NCBI GenBank assembly: GCA_030533445.1
Contig: CM060070.1
Span: 28,190,001-28,254,000, forward strand
Direction: 5' to 3'
DNA length: 64,000 nt
Source: Cyprinodon diabolis
Taxonomy: Eukaryota; Chordata; Actinopteri; Cyprinodontiformes; Cyprinodontidae
A program made the position numbers and the translations under genes. Below are positions 1 to 11,230 of this stretch, piece by piece. Positions within the stretch are counted from its first letter, which is position 1. The number at the start of each line of letters is the position of its first letter. Below the pieces are notes generated by a model. That model was given only the letters and a program-made list of their open reading frames with translations. It made no database searches and had not been told where the DNA came from.

Positions 1-2
1 CA

Positions 3-189
3 TAAAGTTTATGAGTGCCCTGCACAGGGTATCATGATGGACACAGTCAAATACAGTCTTCAGGTTCACAAAACATATGTGAACTGGTTGGGCATCCTTG
101 AGAACCCTGTAGAAGATGTAGAGTTGGTCAATTGTTCCACTGCTGAGACAAAAAAGAAACTCACACTGCTCCTCTTGAAGCTGAGGTTT
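3..189 (-). pseudogene. LINE reverse transcriptase fragment (palm motif A region)
   Basis: The reverse strand translates without a stop for about 62 codons and reads like the fingers/palm part of a non-LTR retrotransposon reverse transcriptase. It has an EEQC-x-F segment, then SGTIDQLY, then HICFVNLKTVFD. The last matches the family pattern F-x-D-L-x-K-A-F-D (motif A), but the usual first Asp is Asn here, so the copy should be catalytically dead. The fragment is cut by the window edge on one side and fades into AT-rich DNA on the other. The LINE clade is not resolved. It differs from the LINE family at 835-2025. Motif resemblance is seen in translation; the family is inferred. Confidence 0.6.
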
Positions 190-834
190 CACGACAAGGA
201 TTTTTTTTTTGACTTTTGAAAGTTGTATTTGGTATTTTATTAGAAGTCCAGAATATTTAACCATGGATTGACTGGCATAAAGAAGAGTGGAATAGAATCT
301 GTTTTGACTTACGACCATTTGATTTATCATGCAACGTGTTTACTAGATTAACTACATACCAGTATACTTCTACTAGTAGTTACTATAAGTTCAGCACTTT
401 TTCCAGATATAATCTTTTTTTGGCCACTAATAATCTTTAAAACTATCAATTTAAACATTCACTTATTTCTTAATGTTAGTAGAGATATTCTCTTATTGGT
501 GCACTGTCCCTCCACTACATCAAATCAGTTACAAAGATGCTGCTAATGTTTAGCAGTGCAGCAGTTGTGGTTAGAAATGAAAACATCCAGAGGGTTAATT
601 GAAAGATTTGATTAATGCTGTTTCCATATGTCAGTACTGAACAAGTGTGGAAATGTGTTACATGCTTAACACAATTTTCTAAAATTCCTAATCCTAATTC
701 TTAAAAAAAAAAAAAAAAAATGCTTGTTTTTTTGTGGTTTATTTCATTCATTGAAGAAAAAAAAATATATATAAAAAAACGTTATTGATTTCAAAGGGAA
801 GTTAAATGTTGAGAATTGTATCTCTTGTTTTTGT
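190..834. other. AT-rich DNA, nothing recognised
   Basis: No reading frame or repeat that I recognise. It contains an 18-base A run (about 703-720) and short TA-rich stretches. Confidence 0.5.
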
Positions 835-1520
835 TCCCATACAGGATCAGCCCATGCCAAACAGTTCACCAGTTTCCTGTTCTAAGCTTCTTTTTCATCT
901 CTGATGCATCCAACAACTGCAGACTCACCTGAGTATTTCTGCAGATGGCATGACTTTGTCTTGTATGAAAGTCCACAGAGTTAAAAGAAATGGTGAGAGT
1001 ACTCTTCCCTGTGCCCCTCCTGTGCTGCTGACTACGATTAGACAGCTGACCCTCCAGTCAGCACACTTTGGTCTGTTTGGCAGGTAGACCAGGCAATTGT
1101 TGGTACCTTCACCTGAGTCTTCTGGAGTTTCTGACAAAGCAAATCTGGTTGAAATATACTGAAAGCACTAGAGAAATCAACACGATCTTCACAAGTCCTT
1201 GTCTAAATGTCAGTGGGTTTGTTAAAGCAGGTGTATGGTGGCATCAACTCCAACTCCAAGCTGATAAGCAAACTGCAGGGGGTTATGATAGCTGCTAGTT
1301 TGCTTGCTGAAGTGAACAAACAGAAGTATCTCCAGTAAATTCATAATGTGGGATGTCAGGGTAACAGGTCTGTCACTGAGGTCTGTTGGCTGAGTCTTCT
1401 TTGTCACTGGAACAAGGTAGGAGGTCTTCCACATCACTGGAACTGTCTCCTGGGTCAGACTAAGATACAATTCAGTCTCTGGAGTTGAATAATCACTTAA
1501 CTTCTAGAGAACAGCAGGTG
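835..1520 (-). pseudogene. CR1/L2/Rex1-type LINE reverse transcriptase relic
   Basis: Two reverse-strand pieces line up in order with a fish LINE reverse transcriptase. The first (about 1470-1222) has VPVMWKTSYLVPVTKK, then LSDRPVTLTSHIMNLLE and PLQFAYQLGVGVDATIHLL. This is the segment that leads into the palm. The second (about 1137-925) has VVSSTGGAQGRVLSPFLL, the motif B region (family pattern G-x-P-Q-G-x-x-L-S-P), followed by CHLQKYSGESAVVGCI, the degraded position of motif C. The copy has frameshifts and stops, so it is dead. Sequence up to about 1680 may belong to the same insertion. Clade assignment is by motif memory only. Confidence 0.7.
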
Positions 1521-1734
1521 GAAGGTGGAGGCAACAACATTGTATCCTGGTTTGGCTGAGGGAAAAGGCCTAGAAGCAGGATTGTCCATGGCAGAGATGA
1601 AAGGTGAAACATTTCAGGTGTGAGAGGGAGACTGTAGGTCAAAGCAAGGTGGACAGGAGAGCAGAATGCATGTTGCTGAACTGAACTAAAATAAGAATGT
1701 GTTAAACTCTTTGGTTGTGTCCAGGCTTCCCCTC

Positions 1735-2025
1735 TTTCTTATTCTTCTTTTGCTTTGCATTTTTTCAGTACAAGACAAACATCTGTCATTTGCAGAAATA
1801 AGACTACCATCTTTGGGTGCATCAGTGATGGATGAGAAGGTGAGCACAGAGAACTGCTTAGTGATGTGGAATCAATTATTTGATTTTTAATGTGAACAAA
1901 GCAAGGGAGATAATTGTCTGTTTAAGAAGAATCAGGAACATGTAGAAGAAGTGGTGGTTATGGAGGAATATAAATACCTTGGTGTTCACCATAAGTGGTT
2001 CTAGACGGAGGCCAGTGAAATACAA
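1735..2025 (+). pseudogene. LINE reverse transcriptase relic, opposite strand
   Basis: The forward strand carries the part of a LINE reverse transcriptase that follows motif C. A decayed HLSFAEIRLPSLGASVMDE segment is followed by a frame-shifted stretch ending VVMEEYKYLGVHHKW, which resembles the family box EEYKYLGVHLDN. It appears to be the same LINE type as the reverse-strand relic just upstream but lies in the opposite orientation. The two are therefore separate insertions, or one insertion broken by an inversion. It contains stops and frameshifts. Confidence 0.6.
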
Positions 2026-2639
2026 GGAAGTCAAATTTTCTTGAATTAAGTGTATTTTCCCTTGATGTTAACAGGTGAGTACAAAAATGTTTGAATATAA
2101 TAAGATTATTTAGTTCAAAATAAGAAAAAAAAACGTAATTATGTTTTTACAGGAGCATCATTTAGTCATATGATTATAAGGGCAAAAAAACACTTTTTTG
2201 CAGATCGTCTTACCTCCTCAAATTAAGGGCAGTTGTTAAGATCAGGTTTTGCAGGTTTTTTATGATGGCATGTGCTGACAAAAGAGACTAAATCATCTTT
2301 TGGACGAATTTAATACAAATATCTTAACAATTTACTTTAACATTTTTATAGAACATAGTCAGCTTTAAACTTTTGTTTTATTAAGATACGATCACAGTTT
2401 TCAACTGTTAGGTCATAGGCTTGCAAGTCTGGCTTTGTAGCTCAATTAAAATACAATTTGTTGCACTCTAGTCCTGTTTTTTTTGTTTGTGTTTTTGCTA
2501 TTCTTTTGTTCTGTGCACCCATGAGAAAAAATAAACAAAAAACTGCAATTGCAATTAGAAAATATTCAATCTATTTATAGAGGTAACGTTATCATATTCT
2601 TCAAAAATATTTCTATCTAAGAAAAACCAGTTGATTGCG
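2026..2639. other. AT-rich DNA, nothing recognised
   Basis: Low-complexity AT-rich sequence with short A and T runs. No supported gene. Confidence 0.5.
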
Positions 2640-3160
2640 AGGACTTGTTGACTCTCTGTAATTGCTCACACTGAGCATGCATGTAGCGACAGTTGAGAGG
2701 AAAACTCTCTTTTAACAGGAAGAAACCTCCAGCAAAATCAGGTTCAGTGTGAGCGGCCATCTACTAAGGGTGACTGGGGTTCAAGGAGACAGAAGCAGAT
2801 AAAGACATAAACGAAAAAGCGCTTTGAAGCTCGGATCCCAGCAGAAGACTTCAATCCTGTGAACAACATGCACTTGGATGAGTAACCTAGGAAAGGATTA
2901 GAATAGTCTTCCTCCGGGGCCCGGACACTGGTGGTGGAATAAGCCAGAGGATGAGTGGGACTGAGAATGAGGGAGGAGATGAGGTGGAGGTTGGGGAAAA
3001 TTCACTTGCATGTGGGATATAGAAGTTGGGCCAGAAGCTAACTGAAAGCGATCTTGTAAGATGATTGGCTTTAGAGAAGGTGTGTCCCCCTGAGTTGAGT
3101 GGTAGGGAGCTAAATGTGGGACATCACAGGTGGTTCAGATGAAGTTGAAAAGAGTTTTTC
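2640..3160 (+). repeat. Probable dispersed teleost repeat, class unresolved
   Basis: The stretch with AACAGGAAGAAACCTCCAGC followed by TCAGTGTGAGCGGCCATCT is familiar as a high-copy interspersed sequence of fish genomes. I cannot assign it to a transposon class, and I see no terminal repeats or target duplication. Boundaries are approximate. Support comes from recognition only. Confidence 0.4.
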
Positions 3161-5596
3161 TGATTGAATTTGTGCTTAAGCTTCATTTCTGTGACAAGGG
3201 ACAGAGCAGGCTAAATATTTTTATGGAAGTTTTGTCCTTCATTGTGTGCAGCAAGATGCTGCATGTCTTCTATACAGTAAGTCTGATGTGGCGAAAGTGA
3301 TCTATTTTGCTCTCTAACAGCACCAGGGCAAATGACTTAAAATACAAGTCTGTCTCTTTTCTTGAAACTCCTCTGTAACCTCTGGAGGACATTAAAAAAT
3401 GTTGTACTCCAGTAAACATCCTCTTTAGATTGCTAAACAACAACAGTGTGTTTTCAAGTTTTTCTGGATCCGCTGTAAGACAGACCGCCACAGAATATCC
3501 TTCCTGGCAACAGCTATTAGCATATACGACAACTCCATGGAAAAAAACCATTAAAATCAATAAATAATTTTTGAGTTTAACTAAACTAAAATTATAACTA
3601 AAAAACATGCAACAATTCATATGGTTATGCATGAAAACTAATATACAAAAATATAAAGTACATTTTCAAAAACTGTATGTTAACCAGATAATATAACATA
3701 ACAACAAGAAAAACAGAAAAAAACTTAAAAGATTTATATTAAATTTAGGGTATTTTTTTCATTATTAATTTAAATACATTATTGTTTTGGTACATAGAAG
3801 TTTTGAATCACATGAAACAGTAGGGATCCTAATCAAAAACATTTTGTTCCCTAAATATTTATAAGAAAAATGTTTAGTGTTATTAAAAATATCCATCATA
3901 AAAAAAAAAAAGACAAATTAAAGCAGGTGAATGAAAAACTATTTGGGAACTTTAAAATAAAATAAAAATAACAATAAAAAAGTATGAGGTATGTCTTTAA
4001 TTGCCTCATACATTTATGCACATTATTCATATCAACTCAACAACATCTTGGGAGAGTTAACAGTTTAACAAATTTTATGAAATATTGCTTATATAAAGAT
4101 TGAGCGGTTCAGGAGCTATGTGCACACAGATGCACAAATATACAAGAATCACATAAAAAAAAACCAAACAAGATGAGCAAAAAATCCAAAAGGGGGATAC
4201 AGGGTTGTGTGTGTTCTTCAGGGGGCAACTTAAGGGATTGTCTTCCCCCTTGGCCCCTCCCTGGCCCCAGTCAGAAACTTCGAGGGGTCCCTGGGTTCCT
4301 GAGGAAAAACATCTCGGCCCCCATCACCCCTGAACCCGGTGCTGGGCTGTTTACCTTGGCCTGGCTGCCTGACAGCTTTACTGATGTTACATACAGGCAC
4401 ACAGGGACCCTGAGTCAGAGAGGGAGCAGGAGCTAAAGGAGAGAACAGGAGGAAGGAGGAGGAGAACAGGACAGATAAGAAATAGAGGTGTAAGAAGGAT
4501 GGATGTCGAGTGTTGTGGACAGTGGGTGTAGGATAAGAAGGGGAAGGAAGTAGCATTGGCATAGGATGATGTGGACAGGAAAATAGGAAAGGGAGCAAGA
4601 GCAGGGAGGGTGCAAGTGTTGGCTTACTCTGATCTTAATCACCAACATCAGATCCATTTGGGGAGATCTCCAGAGAAGAGAGCCGTTCAGAGGGCAGCCG
4701 AGTGCACACTGAGTACACAGGCGGGAAGAAATATCGTCTGCAAAAAGTGCTCTCTAAAAACACAGGCATTAATTTTCATCTCCCCTCTAAGTCAATCACT
4801 GTGCATATAAGGCAATATTTTGTTTTGAGGGGGTTTGCGCAAAGAAGTATGTGAGATTTAAAAAGCAAATGTGGAATGGAGACACAATATTTTGACAGGA
4901 GGTAACATTACTCATTACACTTTGCTTCAGAAAGCTATAGGCATTTTCCATACAGTTCATGAGTAGGGAAGCAAAGTGCCACTGGCCTTCATTCTGCACA
5001 TGAGGACCCAAGAATTTAATATATTTCTAATAAGTAGACATGACCAAATGCTCTTAATTCAAATTAATTCACTCTGGAAAAAACACATTTTAAGTCAAAC
5101 ACAAAAGGAGACATTTCTTTGAAATTTGGCATAAAGGACCCATTTTAAACAGCTTAGAGGCAGAAAATGACAGAATAGAACTTTGTTTGGATGTCGATTC
5201 CAGTTTACTCCGTGTCTTCCACTAACAAAAACTTCCTCTCATGTCTGGCAATTTGTCTATTTGTAGGTGTCTATTTGTCAATTTTTGAGCTGTAGCAAGC
5301 AGGGTTGGGCTTGACTGCAGGGGTTTCTATGTTAGGGTGGGAGGCCTGTGTTTTGTAGCCCAGAGCTTTAAGTCTTGTTTGTCTGTTCTGAGCAGCTGGA
5401 CAAGCTGTAATAATACAAACAGCCCTTTGAACAGGCTGCTGTGTTGTGCTGACCTGGCTTTGGTTACAACCCACCCACTTTTTCTCTCACAAACAGACAC
5501 ACATGCACTCATGACTTGCAACCAACTAGGGACATGAATTCATGTCACAAACATATGGTTACTTAATAACCAAAGCTGGTGTGTAATTATAGAAGA
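3161..5596. other. Unassigned region with one small ORF and a GC-richer patch
   Basis: A 120-codon reverse-strand frame at 3270-3632 starts with a hydrophobic stretch (LLILMVFFHGVVVYA). Its C-terminal half has no family I can name, and I see no splice signals or promoter to support it. Positions 4190-4700 are clearly more GC-rich than their surroundings and rich in GGAGGA-type purine blocks, but reading frames there are not convincing. It could be a conserved non-coding block or simply unique DNA. Confidence 0.35.
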
Positions 5597-6050
5597 CGCA
5601 TAGCGCCTTGGAAAAGTATTAACACACTTTCACTTTTCTTCTTTGTAAATAAACTCATTCAGATTGGACGAAGATCACCAGCATGTGAGCATCAGACACT
5701 CGCAACGTAACTACACATACATTCAGATTTTGACTGGTTTTGACATGCTTTGATCTAAACCATCCCATTGGAGCACTGGCTGTATAGTTGGGGTCATTGA
5801 GTTGTGTCACAACCTTTCAGAAGGTTAACCTGTACCCCCCTCTCAAATCTTTTTGCAGCCTCCAGGACGAGTATTAATTCCACGACCATTTATCAACTAT
5901 AAACCTTTTTCTTTACTGATTCAAAATATCCCAACAGCATAATGCTACCATCTTTAATTTCAACTAAGATGTTGTGGTCTTCAGGGACAGGTGGAGCTCC
6001 AACTGAATAGCTTTTCTGTTTTTTTTTTGTTTTTTGTTTTTTTACACAAA
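5597..6050 (-). mobile_element. Probable Tc1-like relic (antisense)
   Basis: The block opens with a terminal-repeat-like GCGCCTTGGAAAAGTATTAA. About 340 bases later the reverse strand encodes a decayed G-S-I-M-L-L-G-Y-F, the glycine-rich box of Tc1 transposases (pattern GGGSIMLWGCF). No intact frame and no second terminus were found. The right part may be interrupted by the TTAA-flanked MITE that follows. Confidence 0.4.
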
Positions 6051-6055
6051 ATTAA

Positions 6056-6432
6056 AGGTATAGTGGATGGGTTTCAAATTTTTTTTTTAAAAGACCTTCC
6101 CTCTCCATTTGAAAAAAAATATAAATAAATCCACATGCACAACCCTGTTCCCGCTCCCAAGAGGAAACGTCTATTGTATGTGTGCGAGAGCATGCACAGG
6201 CCCATTTCTCCTCGTGCACTCTCTGGTTAAAAGTTGCTTTTTGCATCGCTGATACAAGCTTACTTTCCAAATGTAGATATGCAAAATTTTCCACTATGTC
6301 ACTCACCACCGGTAAGTGAAAACGCGGATAAGCACGTAGGAAGGCCTTATACATATCAACAGAATGATTGACAATTAGGAGGACCACTTGTTTGATGATC
6401 CACCCAGAAAAAGAACATCCTCCACTATACCT
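6056..6432. mobile_element. 377-bp MITE with TTAA target duplication
   Basis: Both ends carry the inverted repeat AGGTATAGTGGA (12 perfect bases, then weaker similarity), and each end abuts TTAA (6052-6055 and 6433-6436). Inverted repeats plus TTAA duplication are the signature of piggyBac-like or Kolobok-like DNA transposons. At 377 bp with no transposase it is a non-autonomous derivative. A 111-codon reverse-strand frame spans it but resembles nothing known and is probably chance. Confidence 0.75.
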
Positions 6433-6436
6433 TTAA

Positions 6437-7651
6437 TTTAACAGTGCGCTAAGAGATGTTAACAGGTATATTGTTTTGTTTTGTTCCCTGACCCACATTA
6501 AACTGACATATCTACCATGTTTGTTGATTTCTGATATTCTTTTTCCCTAATGTTCTCCATGACACCTCCTTGTGTACACACAGAGGGAAAGGATTTACAG
6601 ATTTAACAGCGTGAAAGTGGCTAGAATACTGTATATATGTAGCACAAGGTTCAGGTTGTGGATTAAACAAAATGATAAAACATGTAAAGCATATTCCTGT
6701 ATTTCACAGTTTTTTGTCACCATCCATCATTCTTTGTTATTAACTATTAACAAAAATATGGAAGTGTATTGTTGAGACATAAGAACACTGTAAAATAATT
6801 AACACAGTGTGAAAACCTTAACAATGCACCACACAAGAAGTTAAAACACTTCCAAAATCTCTGGCTGATCTTTTCTTGTTGAGTGTGATTGATCATCTTC
6901 AGGCTGGCCATCACTCTGCCTAATAGCTTGTTTGTCTGTCTTCTTCTGCATGTTTGTATGTTTGTGTGGACAGGCCAGCAGTTTGCTTGTTGTTTGTTCA
7001 TGGCTGATCATTTGTCACAATAAATCATTAGGGAGGGACAAACACACACACAGAAACATTCCCTTTAGAGCTGTGCAGGCTGCTTCTCTGGTCCTCCTCA
7101 GACCCATTTAGGCTTACACAAACACTTCAACCCCTTTGCCCTATCACCCTTAGACCAGTGGAAGCAGCAGATCCCTCAGAGAGAGTGAGAAAAAGGGAAC
7201 AAGGTTGAGGTCCATCCCAGTCCACTGCATTGACGGATGACTTCCTCTGCCTTTATGCAATGGAGTTCAGAGGTTCGCTGACTGGGCCAGTGGCCTCTGT
7301 GCTCACACCAGGATATGAGAGGATGGGGAATTGGACTGGAGGTTGCCCCGGTCAACACTCTGGGGAGCTACATCCCAACTGGTACAGGTTAGAAGGAGAC
7401 AGTTGCAGAAGTTCTCTGTGCAGCAGTCCAGCAATAACACAAGCTGAATAGTGAGCATATCAGTGGTTTTGAAAGTAAAAGCCACAGTGGCATTTTTGCA
7501 TTTAATATGCAATACCAATTTAGATTATTGTAGGCATTGCACTGCATAAAAACATTATACACATTTATTATAAAAGGGGATGCATGTCTGCCAAGCAATT
7601 TAAAAGAAGAAAGGAACTGAAGTCTATTCATAAGTGAGCTATTCATAAGAG
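6437..7651. other. Unassigned unique DNA
   Basis: No supported gene or repeat. Small overlapping frames around 7230-7650 on both strands look like chance. The segment 7040-7400 is less AT-rich than its neighbours. Confidence 0.4.
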
Positions 7652-7680
7652 ATATATATATATATACATATATATATATA
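7652..7680. repeat. (TA)n tract at the 3' end of an R4-like LINE
   Basis: An alternating TA run with one CA interruption directly adjoins the 3' end of the LINE copy that follows on the reverse strand. Confidence 0.85.
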
Positions 7681-8595
7681 CTGTTTTCTCACCCCTCGTG
7701 GGGTGGTATGTGTCATCCTCAAGCTCGGGTCCTCCACCAGAGGCCTGGGAGTTTGAGGGTTCTGCTCAGTATCTTAGCTGTTCCTAGGACTGCGCTCTTC
7801 CTGACAGAGACCTCTGATGTTTTACCTGGGATCTGCTGTAGCCACTCTCCCAGTTTGGGGGTCACAGCCCCCAGTGCTCCAATTACCACTGGCACCACTG
7901 CTGCTCTTACTTTCCACATCTTTTCTAGCTCCTCTTTCAGCCCTTGGTATTTCTCAAGCTTCTCGTGTTCTTTCTTCTTGATGTTGCTGTCGCTTGGGAT
8001 TGCCACATCTATCACTACTGCCTTCTTCTGCTGTTTGTCGATCAACACGATGTCTGGTTGGTTAGCCATCACCTGTTTGTCAGTCTGGATCTTGAAGTCC
8101 CATAGGATCTTAGCTCGGTCATTCTCAACTACCTTAGGAGGTGTCTTCCATTTTGACCTTGGGACTTCCAGCCCATACTCATGGCAGATGTTCCTGTACA
8201 CTATGACAGCTACCTGGTTGTGGCGTTCCATGTATGCACTTCCTGCCTGCATTTTACACCCTGCTGTTATGTGCTGTATTGTTTCAGAGGCATCTTTGCA
8301 CAGTCTGCATCGGGGGTCCTGCCTGGTGTGGTAGACCCTGGCCTCTATTGATCTTGTACTGAGTGCCTGTTCTTGTGCTGCCATGATTAGTGCCTCTGTG
8401 CTGTCCTTCAGTCCAGCCTTTTCCAGCCACTGGTAGGATTTTTTGATATCAGCCACTTCTTCTATTTGTCTGTGGTATATGCCGTGCAGTGGCTTGTCCC
8501 TCCATGATGGTTCTCCTTCCTCTTTCTTGTCCTCGCTTTCGGTTTTCTCCTGCCTGAGGTATTCACCAAGCCATTTGCCTTTAGGGGCCATCTTT
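7681..8595 (-). pseudogene. 5'-truncated R4/Dong-like LINE: C-terminal zinc knuckle and REL endonuclease
   Basis: A 294-codon reverse-strand frame (8603-7719) is the C-terminal part of a LINE polyprotein. Numbered from its first Met, it has a CCHC knuckle (C99, C102, H111, C116; spacing CX2CX8HX4C). A restriction-like endonuclease core follows, with PD at 183-184 and Asp199 in the PDIVLID...VVIDVAIP block. This arrangement, a C-terminal knuckle plus a PD-(D/E)XK nuclease, is typical of R2/R4/Dong/NeSL-type LINEs, whose enzyme nicks the target site. The reverse transcriptase is absent because the copy is 5'-truncated. The reading frame itself is undamaged. The first few codons come from the adjoining (TA)n DNA, so no native start is present. 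About 38 bases of 3' UTR lie between the stop and the (TA)n tract. Confidence 0.85.
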
Positions 8596-8597
8596 CT

Positions 8598-8689
<92 letters not shown>

Positions 8690-8737
8690 TTCTATATATA
8701 TATATATATATATCTTTCTATATATATATATATATCT

Positions 8738-8822
<85 letters not shown>

Positions 8823-8828
8823 CATCAG
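8596..8828. repeat. (TA)n microsatellite with TCTTTCTA interruptions
   Basis: A long alternating TA array adjoins the truncated 5' side of the R4-like LINE. It is interrupted three times by TCTTTCTA, the same octamer found at the LINE/array junction (about 8591-8598). Long Tyr-Ile reading frames across it are artefacts of the repeat. Confidence 0.95.
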
Positions 8829-9915
8829 TCAGAGTCAGAGATATGAACGTAAAACCGTTGAATCTGTTTTACTCTTCTGAGTTTACCTGTTACTAGTTAC
8901 TGATAATAAAATTGCTTTTCAAATGTTTTCTTCTAGCGCAAATGTGTGCTACTGTCTTCGATATACCAAATCAAACATAAAAGCTCATATATATAAAAAA
9001 AAAACTAAAGGGATTTATGAACCATTTTAACCTTGATAAAAGTACCTCAAAGCAATCAGGTGACTTTTCATTTGTGATTTTAGAATCAACCTATATATAT
9101 ATTTTTTTATTTTATTTTAAATTTTTTTCCTGTTTATGTTTTCAGCTTCTTATTTCATTAGAATTGTTATTGAAAATAACTTTTATCATCAGTATGTACA
9201 ACAGGCAAACTCAGTAGAATAAACAAGCACTCCCTTTCTGAGGCTGTCGTTCTATTGGCCGGAAAAGTTGCTAGGTGATAATCTGACTCCAGTCTGAGAG
9301 AGAGCGAAAAAAAATCCACAAGCAGACCCAACGGGTGATTCGAGCAGGGACTGGTTTGCCCGTGAGGAAAAGGAAGTAAAATAGTGGAGAACCTATCTGT
9401 GCAATAAGCATTAGATCTAAGAGCAGATACAAAGATTTGATGGAGAAAGCAGAAGTTTTGAATGTCAGCATTACAGTTTTCAGTGCAAGTAGAGAAATCT
9501 TGCTTTCAAATTTAAACTGCGTGCTTTTGGTTTTTGGCAGTAAAAAAAAATAAATCCTCCATTTATTTCCCATTGTTCAGAGTATTAGTCAATCCAATGA
9601 GATCATCACACAAAATCTATGCCCATGATGACAACTGGTAAACTTCAGACCACAACTAGAAGTGTAGAATCTATGCAACAAAGATGAAACAGACAAAACC
9701 AAACATTTTTTAATTTAAAATGGATATTATAAATATTATAATTGAAAATGATCAAAATTCACAACCAAATCATATATTTTGCCAAATATGGATGTACAGT
9801 AAATTAAATTTGACTAATAACGACATCCGTTTACCGTTTAATCTGAATAAGAGTTATAGTAGTGATCCTCGACAGTGTGTGATCAGTAAGTCTGATATTT
9901 CTTTAAAACTTCTTT

Positions 9916-9917
<2 letters not shown>
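8829..9917. other. Unassigned AT-rich DNA
   Basis: No gene supported. A 100-codon hydrophobic reverse-strand frame at 9271-9573 has no recognisable domain. Confidence 0.4.
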
Positions 9918-9993
<76 letters not shown>

Positions 9994-10004
9994 CACACAC
10001 TCAC
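9918..10004. repeat. Compound (TA)n(CA)n microsatellite
   Basis: About 66 bases of alternating TA pass directly into a short CA run. Confidence 0.95.
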
Positions 10005-10009
10005 ACCTA

Positions 10010-10208
10010 AGGAGAATGTAGAGATGACAATTAACCTAACAGTTATGTTTTTGGACTGTGGGAGGAAGCTGGAGTACCCGGAGGGAATCCACGCATACAC
10101 AGGGAGAACATGCAAACTCCATGCAGAAAGACCCCATGCTGGGAATCTAACTCAGAAGATTCCTGCTGCAAGGCAACAATGTGACAAACTGCACCATCAT
10201 GAAGCCCT
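10010..10208 (-). repeat. Teleost dispersed retroposon, tRNA-like head portion
   Basis: Read on the reverse strand, this begins with a GTGCAGTTTGTCACATTGTT-type block, passes a GTTAGATTCCC block, and continues into TTTGCATGTTCTCCCTGTGT. It is one of the commonest interspersed sequences in fish genomes. The first two blocks loosely resemble polymerase III A and B boxes, so a SINE-like origin is plausible but inferred. A more diverged copy in the same orientation lies at 16862-17062, and a tail of the same sort of repeat lies at 61960-62095. Confidence 0.65.
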
Positions 10209-10943
10209 TGATATATGAACACTAAACCCTAATCCATTCAGAATTACGTTTGTGAATTAATTTTGTATTTAGAAAGCCCCTGATGTGACAGTGAATACCT
10301 TTGTCTTGATTCTAGTTTTTATGTACTTTATATACTTTTTCTCTCCTTATTCACACCTCCCATGAGTTACTGCAGAAACAACCTCAAGAGTTGCATCATG
10401 TGAAACAATTTTTATGTCTTACAGACTCACACAGTCACACAAGCACGCCCATGGCTTTTGTTGGCCCCGGCAAGACTGTCCACCCCTGCTGTTTGTTTAG
10501 TGTTTGTCAAGTTTATGGTTGCCATGTCAAACGTGTTGTAATAACATGTGTTTTTCACATTAGGAAACAGAAGATCCTCCTTAAAAAAACAGGGCAAAGA
10601 TATAGAAGTATTTACTCTGCAATGAGCTACAATAAGAAAGGTAAGAAAAAGATTGAGTAAGCTCATATATCTTCATGAAAATAGAATAAAGAGTACAACA
10701 AATTGTATTACTCTTATGAAGTAATACAGAATGATGAATACAATGAGATAAAAGGGTAAGAGAGTGTGTATAGGGCATACAACCTATTTCAAGAGATAGA
10801 AATAAAATAGTCGATAAAGCTTTGATGACTTGTATTGGCCGGATCAAATGTTTAGGTTAAGAGGTAGGAAGCAATAGTGATGGGGCTTAAGAGAGGATAT
10901 CGGGAGCAAAACATCTGCAAAAGCAATTAAGGACTGTATATGT
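10209..10943. other. Unassigned DNA
   Basis: No gene or repeat recognised. Small overlapping frames on both strands near 10391-10847 have no domain features. Confidence 0.4.
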
Positions 10944-11230
10944 ATGCGGCATGACACCATGTTTTCTCTGCCGGGGCCGGGCTTGGGCCTGCGCGGCAAA
11001 AATGGGATCAGGTGTCATCAGGATGCAGTGGGGGGCCGTCTCCGGTTGACGCGTGATGATTTAGTCAGGTGTGAGCGTGCACTTTCCAATTTGGAGGGAA
11101 ATAAATTAGAAGTAATTTTTTACGAGGCTTCTGTCCTAGGCTGTCTAAAGGCTCCTCTCTCCCTCCTGTTGTGCACTGTCAGCCCAACTGATGTGTTTAT
11201 AAAGAGTGCTGCAGTGGCCCATAAACGCAT
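10944..11230. other. GC-richer low-repeat block, possible conserved non-coding element
   Basis: The composition changes sharply from the AT-rich surroundings, with a GGGGCCGGGC cluster and then balanced, non-repetitive sequence. It includes AAATTAGAAGTAATTTTTTA, which has homeodomain-like ATTA/TAAT cores. A 162-codon forward frame (10944-11432) crosses it but has no recognisable domain. I read it as a candidate enhancer-like element, from composition alone. Confidence 0.25.

Noticed and set aside
3270..3632. 120-codon reverse ORF with a hydrophobic start
   Set aside because: The signal-peptide-like start is tempting, but the rest matches nothing I know and there is no supporting context.
7708..8334. 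208-codon forward ORF (and its twin at 59007-59633)
   Set aside because: Antisense of the R4-like LINE frame. It appears in both copies only because the LINE is conserved.
8443..8880. Long Tyr-Ile repeat protein
   Set aside because: Product of translating a (TA)n microsatellite. Similar frames at 9720-10115, 36361-36594 and 60238-60730 were dismissed for the same reason.
10146..10208. Genuine tRNA gene
   Set aside because: A-box- and B-box-like blocks are present on the reverse strand, but no cloverleaf can be drawn. It is the head of a dispersed retroposon.
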